Source: Sphingomonas sp. SUN039
GTDB lineage: Bacteria; Pseudomonadota; Alphaproteobacteria; Sphingomonadales; Sphingomonadaceae
DNA: 64,000 nt
Assembly (NCBI RefSeq): GCF_024758725.1
Contig: NZ_CP096972.1
Location: 1,470,001-1,534,000, forward strand
Direction: 5' to 3'
This document shows positions 52,955 to 61,786 of the stretch, in pieces. The position numbers and the translations under genes were made by a program. The notes below the pieces were generated by a model. It saw nothing but the letters and a program-made list of their open reading frames with translations. It was not told where the DNA came from and ran no database searches. Numbering within the stretch: position 1 is the stretch's first letter; each line of letters begins with the position of its first letter.

Positions 52955-54091
52955 TTATAGGGTGCCGGACGCAAAATGCACGCCGTTGCCGAGCGCGTTG
53001 TCGTAAAGCGCGGCATAAGCCGCCACCATGGCCTTCTCGTCGTACGCGGAAGCCGCCAGTTTCTGGTTCGCTGCTCCAAGTTGCGCGCGCAATGCCTTGT
53101 CCGCGACGAGCTGGCGCAGCGCCGCCGCCAGCGCATATTCGTCGCATTCGGCGACCAGCGGCAATTGTTCGGGCGGCAGAATTACCGCAACATCGCCAAC
53201 ATGCGTGGTCGCGACCGGCAACCCCGCCGCCATCGCCTCGACCAGCGCAATCGGGAATTGTTCGCTATCGGACGACAGCGCGAAAATATCGAACAGGCCG
53301 ATATAGCGATGAGGCTCAGGCAGGAAGCCGGGCATCACCAGCCGCTGGAACACCCCCATCTCGCGTGCCTTGGCGGCAATCGCGTCCTTCTCCGGACCCT
53401 CGCCGACAATCACCAGCCGGGTCCCCGGGATCATCAGTGCCGCCTCGACCAGCCGCGGCAGGTTCTTGACCGGGCGCAGGCCCGCCACGGTGCCGATCAC
53501 GATCTCCCCCGCCTTTTTGCGAAGGCCCGGAATGGCATTGGGTTTCGGCTTCACTGCGTAGCGCGCGGTCCGGATGCCGTTGGGGATACGGTGGACGCGC
53601 GCCGGCGGCTGTTTCCACGTCTTGAGCGCGATATCCTCCAGGGTCCCCGACGGCACCGCCACCGCGCTTGCCGCCGGAAAAGCCAGCCGCCGCATCAAGG
53701 TACGCTCGGGCTTCAGCCGTAAGGCCTCGTCGGCATTGAACCCGTCCTCGTGATGTACCAGCGGGGGCAGCGCCTTGCCGAACATCCGCCGCGCCATTAC
53801 CGCGTCCATCGCGCCCCAGTTATAGGTCAGGACCAGATCGAACCCGCGCATATATTCGGCGATGTCGCGATAGCGCGCGACCGAAGTCCGTCCGGTGAGC
53901 GAGGGTACATTGTCGGGGAAGCGCGCGTCGATTCCCGGTGCAATCGACGCGCGCGCATCGAGCGCACCCGGCACCGAACTGACGATGGTATGCCGTGCGG
54001 CATCGCCGAACGCATTCATCAGCGCCACTGCACGAGCTTCCTTGCCGCCGAGCGAAAACGTCGAATGGCAGTGCAATATATTGACCGGCAT
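52955..54091 (-). CDS. Glycosyltransferase family 4 protein
   Basis: The 378-residue product has the two-Rossmann GT-B fold: N-terminal ILHCHSTFSLGGKEARAV, C-terminal IVIGTVAGLRPVKNLPRLVEA, VGEGPEKDAI and the donor-site SDSEQFPIALVEAMAAGLPV (EX7E). It would transfer a sugar from a nucleotide donor to an envelope glycan or lipid. ATG 54091 overlaps the hydrolase stop by one base (TGATG). Acceptor unknown; no larger polysaccharide cluster is nearby. Confidence 0.87.
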   Translation of the reverse strand: MPVNILHCHSTFSLGGKEARAVALMNAFGDAARHTIVSSVPGALDARASIAPGIDARFPDNVPSLTGRTSVARYRDIAEYMRGFDLVLTYNWGAMDAVMARRMFGKALPPLVHHEDGFNADEALRLKPERTLMRRLAFPAASAVAVPSGTLEDIALKTWKQPPARVHRIPNGIRTARYAVKPKPNAIPGLRKKAGEIVIGTVAGLRPVKNLPRLVEAALMIPGTRLVIVGEGPEKDAIAAKAREMGVFQRLVMPGFLPEPHRYIGLFDIFALSSDSEQFPIALVEAMAAGLPVATTHVGDVAVILPPEQLPLVAECDEYALAAALRQLVADKALRAQLGAANQKLAASAYDEKAMVAAYAALYDNALGNGVHFASGTL

Positions 54092-54957
54092 CAGACGATC
54101 CGGGCGAGCAGCGCGTCGATGGCGGCAGCGGCCTCCGTCTCGTCGAGCACCGGCGCATGGCCGACATCGGCGACAGTGACCGTCTTCGCGTCCTTCAGCC
54201 GCCCGACCATCTGTGCGACCGTTGCCGGGGCCAGCAGGTCCGACAGCGCGCCCCGCACGATCAGCGTCGGCACATCGGCCAGCGCATCGAACGCCGGCCA
54301 CAGGTCGATCCCCGCCTCGCCGCCCGGCAGGCGGAACGGCTCGGCAATCTTCTTGTCGTAATCGGGCACGATCCGCCCGTTGCCCGACAGGCGTGACGTG
54401 CGCTTGGCCATCGCCAGCCAGTCGGTCAGGTCGTAGCGCGGAAACACCCCCGCATTGGTCTCGGCAATCCCGCGCGCCGCATGGAGCCAGGTCGGATAGG
54501 CCCCGCCCTTCCCCACATAGCCCCTGATCCGGTCGAGCCCCGCCGCTTCGATCACCGGCCCGACATCGTTCAGCACCGCCCCCGCAATCCGCGCATTGCC
54601 CGTTGCTGCCAGCAGCATTGTCACGATCCCGCCGAGCGAGGTGCCGATCGAAACGAACCGCTCGATTTTCAGTTCGGCCAGCAACCGCTCGACATCCTGG
54701 GCATAGGTCAACGGGACATAGGTCATCGCGTCCTTGGCGTAAGCGCTCTCGCCCCGCCCGCGCAGGTCGACGGCAATCACCCGCCAGTCGTGCGACAGCC
54801 GCGCCGCCACGGTCTCGAAATCGCGCGCGTTGCGGGTTAACCCCGGCAGGCACAGGATCGGAGGACGCGCCGGATCGACACCCCGCCCTGCCGCATAATC
54901 GCGGTAGTGGAGGCGCAAGCCATCGTTCGACCACCAGTAACCGTCGGTAAAACCCAA
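54091..54957 (-). CDS. Alpha/beta hydrolase
   Basis: A ~288-residue hydrolase: LCLPGLTRNARDF (oxyanion), VDLRGRGES, nucleophile GTSLGG, acid near LIVRGALSDLL and His in DVGHAP. TTG 54957 is chosen, with GGAG nine bases upstream; ATG 54996 is possible but overlaps the start of divergent selO and lacks a ribosome site. It overlaps the glycosyltransferase gene downstream. Function unknown. Confidence 0.82.
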   Translation of the reverse strand: MGFTDGYWWSNDGLRLHYRDYAAGRGVDPARPPILCLPGLTRNARDFETVAARLSHDWRVIAVDLRGRGESAYAKDAMTYVPLTYAQDVERLLAELKIERFVSIGTSLGGIVTMLLAATGNARIAGAVLNDVGPVIEAAGLDRIRGYVGKGGAYPTWLHAARGIAETNAGVFPRYDLTDWLAMAKRTSRLSGNGRIVPDYDKKIAEPFRLPGGEAGIDLWPAFDALADVPTLIVRGALSDLLAPATVAQMVGRLKDAKTVTVADVGHAPVLDETEAAAAIDALLARIV

Positions 54958-54994
54958 GACTTGCCGCTCCTGACCCCTGCGTCCATATCGCCGC

Positions 54995-56410
54995 ATGGCC
55001 GCGACACCGCAAGCATTCACACCCGCCCGCGCGATCGAAGAGATTGCGGACTTCATTGCCGACCCTGTCGAAGCGGCGGATTTCCCCGAAGCCCGGCTGC
55101 GCTTCCGCAACGACCGGGCGGCGACGGAAGTCGGACTCGATGGCCTCACCGACGAGGCGTGGATCGAGCATTTCGGGCGGTTCGTCCCCCTCCCCGGTTC
55201 GCTGCCGCATCCGCTCGCGCTGCGTTACCATGGTCACCAGTTCCGCGTTTACAATCCCGATATCGGTGACGGGCGCGGCTTCCTGTTCGGGCAATGTCGC
55301 GACCTGAACGGACGACTGATGGATTTCGGGACCAAGGGGTCAGGCACCACACCCTATAGCCGGTTCGGCGACGGACGGCTGACCCTGAAAGGCGCGGTGC
55401 GCGAAATCCTCGCCACCGAAATGCTCGAAGCCCTGGGCGTGCCCACTTCGCGCACTTTCTCGGTGATCGAAACCGGCGAGAAATTGCACCGGGGCGACGA
55501 ACCTTCGCCGACACGCTCCGCTGTGCTCGTCCGACTCAACCATGGCCACATCCGCATCGGCAGTTTCCAGCGGCTGGCGACGCTGGGGCAAAGGGCCGAA
55601 CTCGAACGTCTCGTCGCGTATAGCCTGAAGCATTATTTCGACGAACACATGGGCGGAGACGGCCCCGTCCGGTTGCTCGGCTTGGTCGCCGAACGCACCG
55701 CCCGCATGGCTGCCGCCTTCATGACCGCAGGCTTTGTCCATGGCGTGCTCAATTCGGACAATATCAACATCACCGGAGAGAGTTTCGACTACGGCCCGTG
55801 GCGGTTTGCGCCGACCTTCGATGCCGGGTTTACCGCTGCCTATTTCGATTCGAGCGGGCTCTATGCCTTCGGGCGACAGGCCGAGGCGATCCACTGGGAC
55901 TTGGTACAGCTCGCCATCGCGCTCGCCGAAATTGCCGACAGCGACGCGCTGGCGGAAGCCGTCGACAGGTTCGGCCCCGCCTATCGCAACGCCATTGTCG
56001 ACCGGATGCTGTGGCGGCTCGGCGTCGTGCCGATCGACAATGGGTCGAACGTCGTGCTGGTGCAGGCGATGGAAGCCGCGCTGGTCGCCACGCAATGTCC
56101 GCTCGACGAATTTTTCTTCGACTGGCGCGGCGGCGATTTGCGGCGCGAAAGCCCCGCCTATGCGGGTGATAAGTTCGCACCGTTCCGGGTGGCCGTTGCA
56201 CCCTTTGCGCCGGTTGCAGACACGGGCCACCCCTATTGGTCGCAACCCGGGCCTTGCTCGATGCACATCGACGAAGTCGAGGACATCTGGGCGCAGATTG
56301 CCGATTGCGATGACTGGACCGCGCTCGAAACTAAGGTTACCGAAATCCGCCGGATGGGCGCAGCACATGGCTTACGCCATGATAACGATAAATCCACGAA
56401 CGCCGGGTAA
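54995..56410 (+). CDS. selO: Protein adenylyltransferase SelO
   Basis: SelO (YdiU/UPF0061) is a pseudokinase-fold enzyme that AMPylates proteins in redox stress. The 471-residue product has LRYHGHQFRVYNPDIGDGRGFLFGQ, KGSGTTPYSR, TRSFSV-like TSRTFSVIETGE and GFVHGVLNSDNINITGESFDYGPW, the active-site block. Length matches E. coli YdiU. The C-terminal tail has no Cys or Sec in its last ~20 residues, where many SelO have a redox Cys. The astD gene starts 13 bases later. Confidence 0.92.
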   Translation: MAATPQAFTPARAIEEIADFIADPVEAADFPEARLRFRNDRAATEVGLDGLTDEAWIEHFGRFVPLPGSLPHPLALRYHGHQFRVYNPDIGDGRGFLFGQCRDLNGRLMDFGTKGSGTTPYSRFGDGRLTLKGAVREILATEMLEALGVPTSRTFSVIETGEKLHRGDEPSPTRSAVLVRLNHGHIRIGSFQRLATLGQRAELERLVAYSLKHYFDEHMGGDGPVRLLGLVAERTARMAAAFMTAGFVHGVLNSDNINITGESFDYGPWRFAPTFDAGFTAAYFDSSGLYAFGRQAEAIHWDLVQLAIALAEIADSDALAEAVDRFGPAYRNAIVDRMLWRLGVVPIDNGSNVVLVQAMEAALVATQCPLDEFFFDWRGGDLRRESPAYAGDKFAPFRVAVAPFAPVADTGHPYWSQPGPCSMHIDEVEDIWAQIADCDDWTALETKVTEIRRMGAAHGLRHDNDKSTNAG

Positions 56411-56423
56411 GACCACCGATCTC

Positions 56424-57836
56424 ATGGCCACCGATATCATCTCGACCGAACCGGCAACCGGCGCGACCCTGTGGCGCGGATCGGCGAGCGATGTCGAAGT
56501 CGAAGTGGAGTTGGCGCGCGGCGCATGGGCCGAATGGGCGGCACGACCGCTCGCGGTCCGCGTCGAAATGCTGCGCCGTTTCGTCAATGTCGTGCGCGGC
56601 CGCGCCGAAGACCTTGCCGACACGATCTCGCGCGAAACCGGAAAGCCGTTGTGGGAAGCCAAGGCCGAGATCGAGTCGGTCATCGCCAAGGTCGATATCT
56701 CGATCTCTGCCTATAACGAGCGGACGGCCCAGCGCCGGATCGACGGCGCGGTGGGCACGCGCACGGCGCTTCGTCACAAACCGCATGGGGTGCTGGCGGT
56801 CCTCGGGCCATATAATTTCCCCATGCATCTGGCGAACGGCCATATCGTGCCTGCCCTGCTTGCCGGAAACGCTATCGTCTTCAAACCCAGCGAAAAAACG
56901 CCGCTGTCGGGGATCAAGCTGGTCGAATGCTATCACGCAGCGGGCATTCCCGGAGCTTTGGTCCGGATCGTCATCGGCGGCCCAGCCGAGGGCAAGGCGC
57001 TTGCCGCCAGCGAAGGCATCGACGGCCTGTTGTTTACAGGCTCCGCCAACACCGGACTGATCCTCAACCGCCAGTTTGCCGACAAGCCGAACAAGATTCT
57101 CGCGCTGGAAATGGGCGGCAACAATCCCATCATCGTCTGGGATGCGCCCGACGCCTACACTGCGGCGGTTCTTGTCGCACAGTCTGCATTCCTGTCGGCG
57201 GGGCAGCGCTGCACGGCGGCGCGGCGGTTGATCGTCAAGGACGGCGCGCACGAGCCGCTGATCGCGGAACTCCGCAAGCTGCTCGCGCGGCTTATCGTCG
57301 CCGAGCCGCACTCCTCGCCCGCCCCGTTCATGGGGCCGGTGATCGACAACGAGGCCGCCGACGGCCTGCAGGAAAGTTTCCTCGCCCTGCTGATGAAGGG
57401 CGGCCGCCCGGTGGTGCAAATGGAACGCCCCATCGAGAACCGCCCCTTCCTGTCGCCCTCGATCATCGATGTGACCGACGTCCGGGACCGGCCCGATATC
57501 GAGCTGTTCGGCCCGATGCTCCAGATGATCCGCGTGTCCGATTTCGATGCCGCGCTTGCCGAGGCGAACAACACCCGCTTCGGCCTGTCGGCCTCGCTGA
57601 TCGGCGGCTCGCCCGAACTGTACGACCGGTTCTGGGCCAACAGCCGCGCCGGCATCGTCAACTGGAACAAGCCGACCAACGGTGCCTCGTCTTCGGCGCC
57701 TTTCGGCGGGATCGGCCTGTCGGGCAACCACCGCCCCTCGGCCTATTATGCCGCCGATTATTGCGCCTATCCGGTGGTTTCGACCGAGGAGGAAAACCCG
57801 CGGGCGAGTATCGGCATCGGGTTGCGGCAGGACTGA
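56424..57836 (+). CDS. astD: Succinylglutamate-semialdehyde dehydrogenase (AstD-like)
   Basis: A 470-residue aldehyde dehydrogenase. AstD oxidises N-succinylglutamate semialdehyde to succinylglutamate in arginine catabolism. It shows GPYNFPMHLANGHIVPALLAGN, FTGSANTG, the catalytic Glu in LEMGGNNP and Cys in SAGQRCTAARR; KPTNGASSSAPFGG is typical of AstD. Other ast genes are not in the window, so it may be distant from them or have another aldehyde as substrate. Confidence 0.86.
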   Translation: MATDIISTEPATGATLWRGSASDVEVEVELARGAWAEWAARPLAVRVEMLRRFVNVVRGRAEDLADTISRETGKPLWEAKAEIESVIAKVDISISAYNERTAQRRIDGAVGTRTALRHKPHGVLAVLGPYNFPMHLANGHIVPALLAGNAIVFKPSEKTPLSGIKLVECYHAAGIPGALVRIVIGGPAEGKALAASEGIDGLLFTGSANTGLILNRQFADKPNKILALEMGGNNPIIVWDAPDAYTAAVLVAQSAFLSAGQRCTAARRLIVKDGAHEPLIAELRKLLARLIVAEPHSSPAPFMGPVIDNEAADGLQESFLALLMKGGRPVVQMERPIENRPFLSPSIIDVTDVRDRPDIELFGPMLQMIRVSDFDAALAEANNTRFGLSASLIGGSPELYDRFWANSRAGIVNWNKPTNGASSSAPFGGIGLSGNHRPSAYYAADYCAYPVVSTEEENPRASIGIGLRQD

Positions 57837-57856
57837 GGTGAAAGCGACGCTGGTCG

Positions 57857-57880
57857 CGTAACAAGTATCGCTATGTTGCG
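57857..57880. promoter_or_regulatory. Inverted repeat upstream of the sulfur-assimilation operon
   Basis: CGTAACA and TGTTGCG separated by ten bases form an imperfect inverted repeat, 30 nt upstream of ATG 57911 in the only gap before the operon. It could bind a LysR-type or other sulfur regulator; the consensus is not recognised. Confidence 0.4.
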
Positions 57881-57910
57881 GTGCGTTACACTCGGGCGCA
57901 GGGGCAACTC

Positions 57911-58699
57911 ATGGCAAGTCTCCTCGATCCCGACGCACGCGGTCGCGTCATCCTCGTCGGTGCAGGGCCGGGCGATCCCGACCTGCTGACCCTGAAGGCC
58001 GTCGCAGCACTGCAATCAGCCGATGTCGTCGTCCATGACGGGCTGGTCGACGACCGCGTGTTCGTGCATGTGCCCGCCACTGCCCAGCGTATCTCGGTCG
58101 CCAAAAAGCGCGACCGCCACACCTTGTCGCAGGACGCGATCAACGCGCTGATCGTCGCGCATGTGAAGACCGGTGCAATCGTCGTCCGGTTGAAGGGCGG
58201 CGACCCGTTCGTGTTCGGGCGCGGCGGCGAAGAGGTCGAGGCGGTGCGCGCGGCGGGTCTGCGCGTCGAAGTGATCCCTGGGGTGTCGGCAGCGCTCGGT
58301 TGCGCGGCAGAGGCGATGCTGCCGCTCACCCACCGCGACTGGTCGTCGGCGGTCAGCTTTGTTGCCGGGACCTGCAAGGGCCTGGCCGAACAGAATTGGG
58401 CGGGCCTTGCGGGCCATGGCCGGACGCTGGTCGTCTATATGGGCGTGACGGCGGCGCGCGCGATTGCCGACAAGCTGATGGCCGATGGCGTCGACCCCGG
58501 CATTGCGGTCGCGGTCCTCGAACGCGGCACGCTGCCCGGCAGCCGCGCAATGCGGACCCTGCTCGCCGACCTCGGCGATTTGGTCGAACGCGAGAACGTG
58601 CTCAGCCCGGCGATCCTCGTGATCGGCGAAGTCGTGCTGTTGTCCGACGCAGAGAACCATTTGAAGACGCTTGCTGTGCAGGCGGAGGCTTTTTCATGA
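57911..58699 (+). CDS. cobA: Uroporphyrinogen-III C-methyltransferase (SUMT)
   Basis: SUMT methylates uroporphyrinogen III to precorrin-2, the first step to siroheme, the cofactor of sulfite reductase. The 262-residue product has VGAGPGDPDLLTLKA, RLKGGDPFVFGRGGEE and GVSAALGCAAEAMLPLTHR. ATG 57911 follows AGGGG. It is the first gene of the operon with cysI, so its product probably serves CysI. It lacks the CysG dehydrogenase/ferrochelatase half, which must be elsewhere. Confidence 0.93.
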   Translation: MASLLDPDARGRVILVGAGPGDPDLLTLKAVAALQSADVVVHDGLVDDRVFVHVPATAQRISVAKKRDRHTLSQDAINALIVAHVKTGAIVVRLKGGDPFVFGRGGEEVEAVRAAGLRVEVIPGVSAALGCAAEAMLPLTHRDWSSAVSFVAGTCKGLAEQNWAGLAGHGRTLVVYMGVTAARAIADKLMADGVDPGIAVAVLERGTLPGSRAMRTLLADLGDLVERENVLSPAILVIGEVVLLSDAENHLKTLAVQAEAFS

Positions 58700-58992
58700 A
58701 ACTGCTCACCGGCAACGACCTCAAAACCGGCGATGTCACCTGGTGGACCGGCAATGGCTGGTCGCGCCATGTCGAAGACGCCGCCGACGTCGGCGACCAT
58801 GGCGAGGCCGTGCGGTCCGCCGAGGAAGGCGCACGCCGCGTCAACGCCTCGTACCTGATCGAGGCGGTCGCCACGCCCGAGGGGCCGCGCCCCGCCCACA
58901 TCAAGGACCGCATTCGCGCCCTGGGCCCCACTGTGCGCCCCGACCTGACACTGAAGCCTGCCGACCCTGCCGCCGGTGAATGGGTGATCTGA
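58696..58992 (+). CDS. DUF2849 protein, sulfite-reductase operon accessory
   Basis: A 98-residue protein of the DUF2849 family, typically encoded beside sulfite reductase in alphaproteobacteria. It begins MKLLTGNDLKTGDVTWW and has no signal peptide or cysteine cluster. ATG 58696 overlaps the SUMT stop (ATGA). No biochemical role is known to me; an assembly or electron-transfer role for CysI is only a guess from context. Confidence 0.8.
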   Translation: MKLLTGNDLKTGDVTWWTGNGWSRHVEDAADVGDHGEAVRSAEEGARRVNASYLIEAVATPEGPRPAHIKDRIRALGPTVRPDLTLKPADPAAGEWVI

Positions 58993-60621
58993 ATGTATAA
59001 ATACGACTCTTACGACCAGGCCATTGTCGACACCCGCGTCGCCGAATTCCGCGACCAGGTGGCGCGGCGTATCGCGGGCGACCTGACCGAGGACCAGTTC
59101 AAGCCGCTGCGCCTTATGAACGGCCTCTACCTGCAGCTGCATGCGTATATGCTGCGCGTCGCGGTCCCATATGGCACGCTCGATAGCCGCCAGATGCGGA
59201 TGCTGGGCACCATCGCGCGCAAGTACGACCGCGGTTACGGGCATTTCACCACGCGCCAGAACATTCAGTACAACTGGATCAAGCTGGAGGACGCGCCCGA
59301 CATTCTCGCCGATCTGGCAACCGTCGAAATGCACGCCATCCAGACCTCGGGGAATTGCATCCGCAACATCAGTTCGGACCAATATGCCGGTGCCGCGGCC
59401 GACGAGGTTGCAGACCCGCGCGTCTGGGCCGAACTGCTGCGCCAGTGGAGCACCTTCCATCCCGAATTCAGCTATCTGCCGCGCAAATTCAAGATTGCGG
59501 TGATCGCCAGCGCCGAGGACCGCGCCGCGATGCGCCTGCACGACATCGGCATCGAGCTGGTGAAGAAAGACGGCGAACTCGGCGGCCGGGTGTTCGTCGG
59601 CGGCGGCATGGGCCGTACCCCGATGATCGCGCCGGAAATCCGCAGCTTCGTCACTGCGGACGACCTGCTCAGCTATGTCGAGGCGTGCCTGCGCGTCTAC
59701 AACCGCTACGGACGGCGCGACAATATCTACAAGGCGCGGATCAAGATTCTCGTCCACGAAATCGGTGCCGACGAATACCGCCGGCAGGTCGAGGCGGAGT
59801 TCCTTCACGTCAAGACGCTGAACCTCGACCCACCCAAGGCCGAGTTCGACCGCATCAGCGCGTTCTTCGCGCCGCCCGCGTTCGAGACGCTGAGCGACGA
59901 ACCCGACCGCAGCGACCCCGACTTCGCCGTCTGGCTCGACCAGAATGTGAAAGCGCACAAGGTGCCCGGCTATGCCATCGTCAACATTAGCCTGAAGCCC
60001 ATCGGCGGCATTCCGGGCGATGCCAGCGCTGACCAGATCGACGTGATGGCCGACCTCGCGGAACGCTACAGCTTCGACGAACTGCGTGTGACACATGCCC
60101 AGAACATCGTCCTGCCGCATGTCGCCAAGCGCGACCTTTATGCGGTTTGGCAGGCGCTGACGGCAGCGGAACTCGCCGACGCCAACCTCGACCTGATCAG
60201 CGACATCATCGCCTGCCCAGGCCTCGATTATTGCAGCCTCGCCAACGCCCGCTCGATCCCGGTCGCGCAAAAAATCGCGACGCGCTTCGCCGACCTCGGT
60301 CGCCAGCGTGAACTGGGCGAGCTCAAGCTCAAGATCAGTGGCTGCATCAACGCCTGCGGCCATCACCATGCCGGGCACATCGGCATCCTCGGCGTCGACC
60401 GCAAAGGCGTGGAGAATTACCAGCTCTCGCTCGGCGGCTCGGGCGCGGAGGACGTCAGCATCGGCAAGATCACCGGCCCCGGCTTCGACGAAGACGGCAT
60501 CGTCGATGCTGTCGAACGCGTGACCGGCAAATACCTCACCGTGCGCGAAGGCGACGAGCGTTTCCTCGACACCTACCGCCGTGTCGGCTTCGAACCCTTC
60601 AAGGAGGCGATCTATGGGTGA
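58993..60621 (+). CDS. cysI: Nitrite/sulfite reductase hemoprotein (CysI-type)
   Basis: The siroheme/[4Fe-4S] enzyme that reduces sulfite to sulfide. The 542-residue product has the duplicated NiR/SiR fold; Cys ligands are in ACPGLDYCSLA and SGCINACGHHH, and GRGYGHFTTRQNIQ-like substrate residues are present as DRGYGHFTTRQNIQ. ATG 58993 directly abuts the DUF2849 stop. It forms an operon with SUMT and cysH, so sulfite rather than nitrite is the likely substrate. The electron donor (ferredoxin or flavoprotein) is not encoded here. Confidence 0.94.
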   Translation: MYKYDSYDQAIVDTRVAEFRDQVARRIAGDLTEDQFKPLRLMNGLYLQLHAYMLRVAVPYGTLDSRQMRMLGTIARKYDRGYGHFTTRQNIQYNWIKLEDAPDILADLATVEMHAIQTSGNCIRNISSDQYAGAAADEVADPRVWAELLRQWSTFHPEFSYLPRKFKIAVIASAEDRAAMRLHDIGIELVKKDGELGGRVFVGGGMGRTPMIAPEIRSFVTADDLLSYVEACLRVYNRYGRRDNIYKARIKILVHEIGADEYRRQVEAEFLHVKTLNLDPPKAEFDRISAFFAPPAFETLSDEPDRSDPDFAVWLDQNVKAHKVPGYAIVNISLKPIGGIPGDASADQIDVMADLAERYSFDELRVTHAQNIVLPHVAKRDLYAVWQALTAAELADANLDLISDIIACPGLDYCSLANARSIPVAQKIATRFADLGRQRELGELKLKISGCINACGHHHAGHIGILGVDRKGVENYQLSLGGSGAEDVSIGKITGPGFDEDGIVDAVERVTGKYLTVREGDERFLDTYRRVGFEPFKEAIYG

Positions 60622-61042
60622 CCCCTTACGCTTCCGCGACGACGAAGCACACGACGAACCCGCGGTCACGCTCGACGCCTTCCTCGCGGGCCAGTCGAAT
60701 GCCAATGCGGTGCGCCTCGAAACTGGTGACGATGCGCGCGAGCTGATTCCACATCTCGAGCAGCTCGCGCTGGTTGAGGTTGCTTTCCCGTCGTTCCGCG
60801 ACGGGCGCGGCTACTCGTCTGCCCGCGTCCTGCGCGAGGCGGGCTATACCGGCGAACTCCGCGCCGAGGGCGACGTGTTACTCGACCAGATCGCCCCGAT
60901 GCGCCGCTGCGGATTCGACAGTTTCGCACCGATGCAGGCCATCGACCGCGCCGCCGCCGAAGCCGTGATCGCGCGTTACGACCATGTCTATCAGCGCGCA
61001 GCCGATGACGCCGTCCCGGTGTGGAAGCTGCGTCATGGCTAA
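60614..61042 (+). CDS. DUF934 protein, sulfur-assimilation operon accessory
   Basis: A 142-residue DUF934 protein, a family always seen between cysI and cysH in many Proteobacteria. It shows SFRDGRGYSSARVLREAGYTGELRAEGDVLLDQ, of which the DGRGYSxAR part is typical. ATG 60614 lies inside cysI (8-base overlap) after a strong AAGGAGG. It may support the reductase or its electron supply; no activity is established to my knowledge. Confidence 0.85.
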   Translation: MGDPLRFRDDEAHDEPAVTLDAFLAGQSNANAVRLETGDDARELIPHLEQLALVEVAFPSFRDGRGYSSARVLREAGYTGELRAEGDVLLDQIAPMRRCGFDSFAPMQAIDRAAAEAVIARYDHVYQRAADDAVPVWKLRHG

Positions 61043-61772
61043 TCCCTTACGCAAACTCGATCTGATCGATATCGCGCCGAAATTCACGCCCGTGTCCGCC
61101 GCCGAAATCAACGCGCGGTTCGACGGCGTCGAAACGACCGAAATGCTGCGCCGTCTGTTCGACGAGCCGCCCTATGACGACCTCGCTTTGGTCTCGTCAT
61201 TCGGCGCGGAAAGTGCGGTGCTGCTGCACATGGTGTCGCAGATCGACAAATCGGTGCCACTGATCTTCATCAACACGCAGAAGATTTTCGGCGAGACTCT
61301 GGCCTATCGCGACGAACTCGCCGAGCGACTAGGCTTCACCGATATGCGCGTCTATCGCCCCGACCCCTATCTGCTCGCGCAGAAGGACGCGACGAGCCTG
61401 CGCTGGTCCTACGACCCCGACGGCTGCTGCGACCTGCGCAAGGTCGAGCCCTTGCGCCGCGCACTCGCCCCGTTCGATGCTTGGATTTCGGGCCGCAAGG
61501 GGTTTCAGGGCAAGACCCGCAATGCCCTGCCCCGCTTCGAGGAAGACGAGGGACGGTTGAAGATCAATCCCCTCGCCGACTGGGACAAGGCACGGCTCAA
61601 CGCCTATTTCGAAGAGCATAAACTGCCCCGCCACCCGCTCGAAGCGCAAGGCTATCCGTCGATCGGCTGCGCGCCGTGCACATCGCAAGTGCAGGCAGGT
61701 GAAGACCCGCGCGCAGGGCGCTGGCGTGGGTGGGACAAGACCGAATGCGGGATCCACGATCCGGTGTTTTGA
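61035..61772 (+). CDS. cysH: APS/PAPS reductase (probable APS reductase)
   Basis: CysH reduces adenylyl sulfate to sulfite with thioredoxin. The 245-residue product has SSFGAESAVLLHM (PP-loop), DGCCDLRKVEPL, GCAPCT and the catalytic ECGIH. The CC plus CxxC pattern binds a [4Fe-4S] cluster, marking the APS-specific type rather than PAPS. It starts eight bases inside the DUF934 gene. ATP sulfurylase genes are not in the window. Confidence 0.95.
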   Translation: MANPLRKLDLIDIAPKFTPVSAAEINARFDGVETTEMLRRLFDEPPYDDLALVSSFGAESAVLLHMVSQIDKSVPLIFINTQKIFGETLAYRDELAERLGFTDMRVYRPDPYLLAQKDATSLRWSYDPDGCCDLRKVEPLRRALAPFDAWISGRKGFQGKTRNALPRFEEDEGRLKINPLADWDKARLNAYFEEHKLPRHPLEAQGYPSIGCAPCTSQVQAGEDPRAGRWRGWDKTECGIHDPVF

Positions 61773-61786
61773 GCGTGACCGGGTTC

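Noticed and set aside
52955-55294. 779-residue fusion-like frame spanning glycosyltransferase and hydrolase genes
   Set aside because: The hydrolase is encoded in another frame with a complete catalytic triad; the glycosyltransferase starts at ATG 54091.
57857-57880. Riboswitch upstream of the sulfur operon
   Set aside because: The leader is only ~70 nt and lacks SAM or cobalamin riboswitch cores; an operator-like inverted repeat is a simpler reading.
58435-60705. Very long open frame antisense to cysI
   Set aside because: A high-GC codon-position shadow. The sense strand has complete CysI motifs and tight operon spacing; the antisense product shows no family motif. The same applies to long antisense frames at 7128-8048, 10082-11341, 23690-25183, 31475-33061 and 45493-47154.
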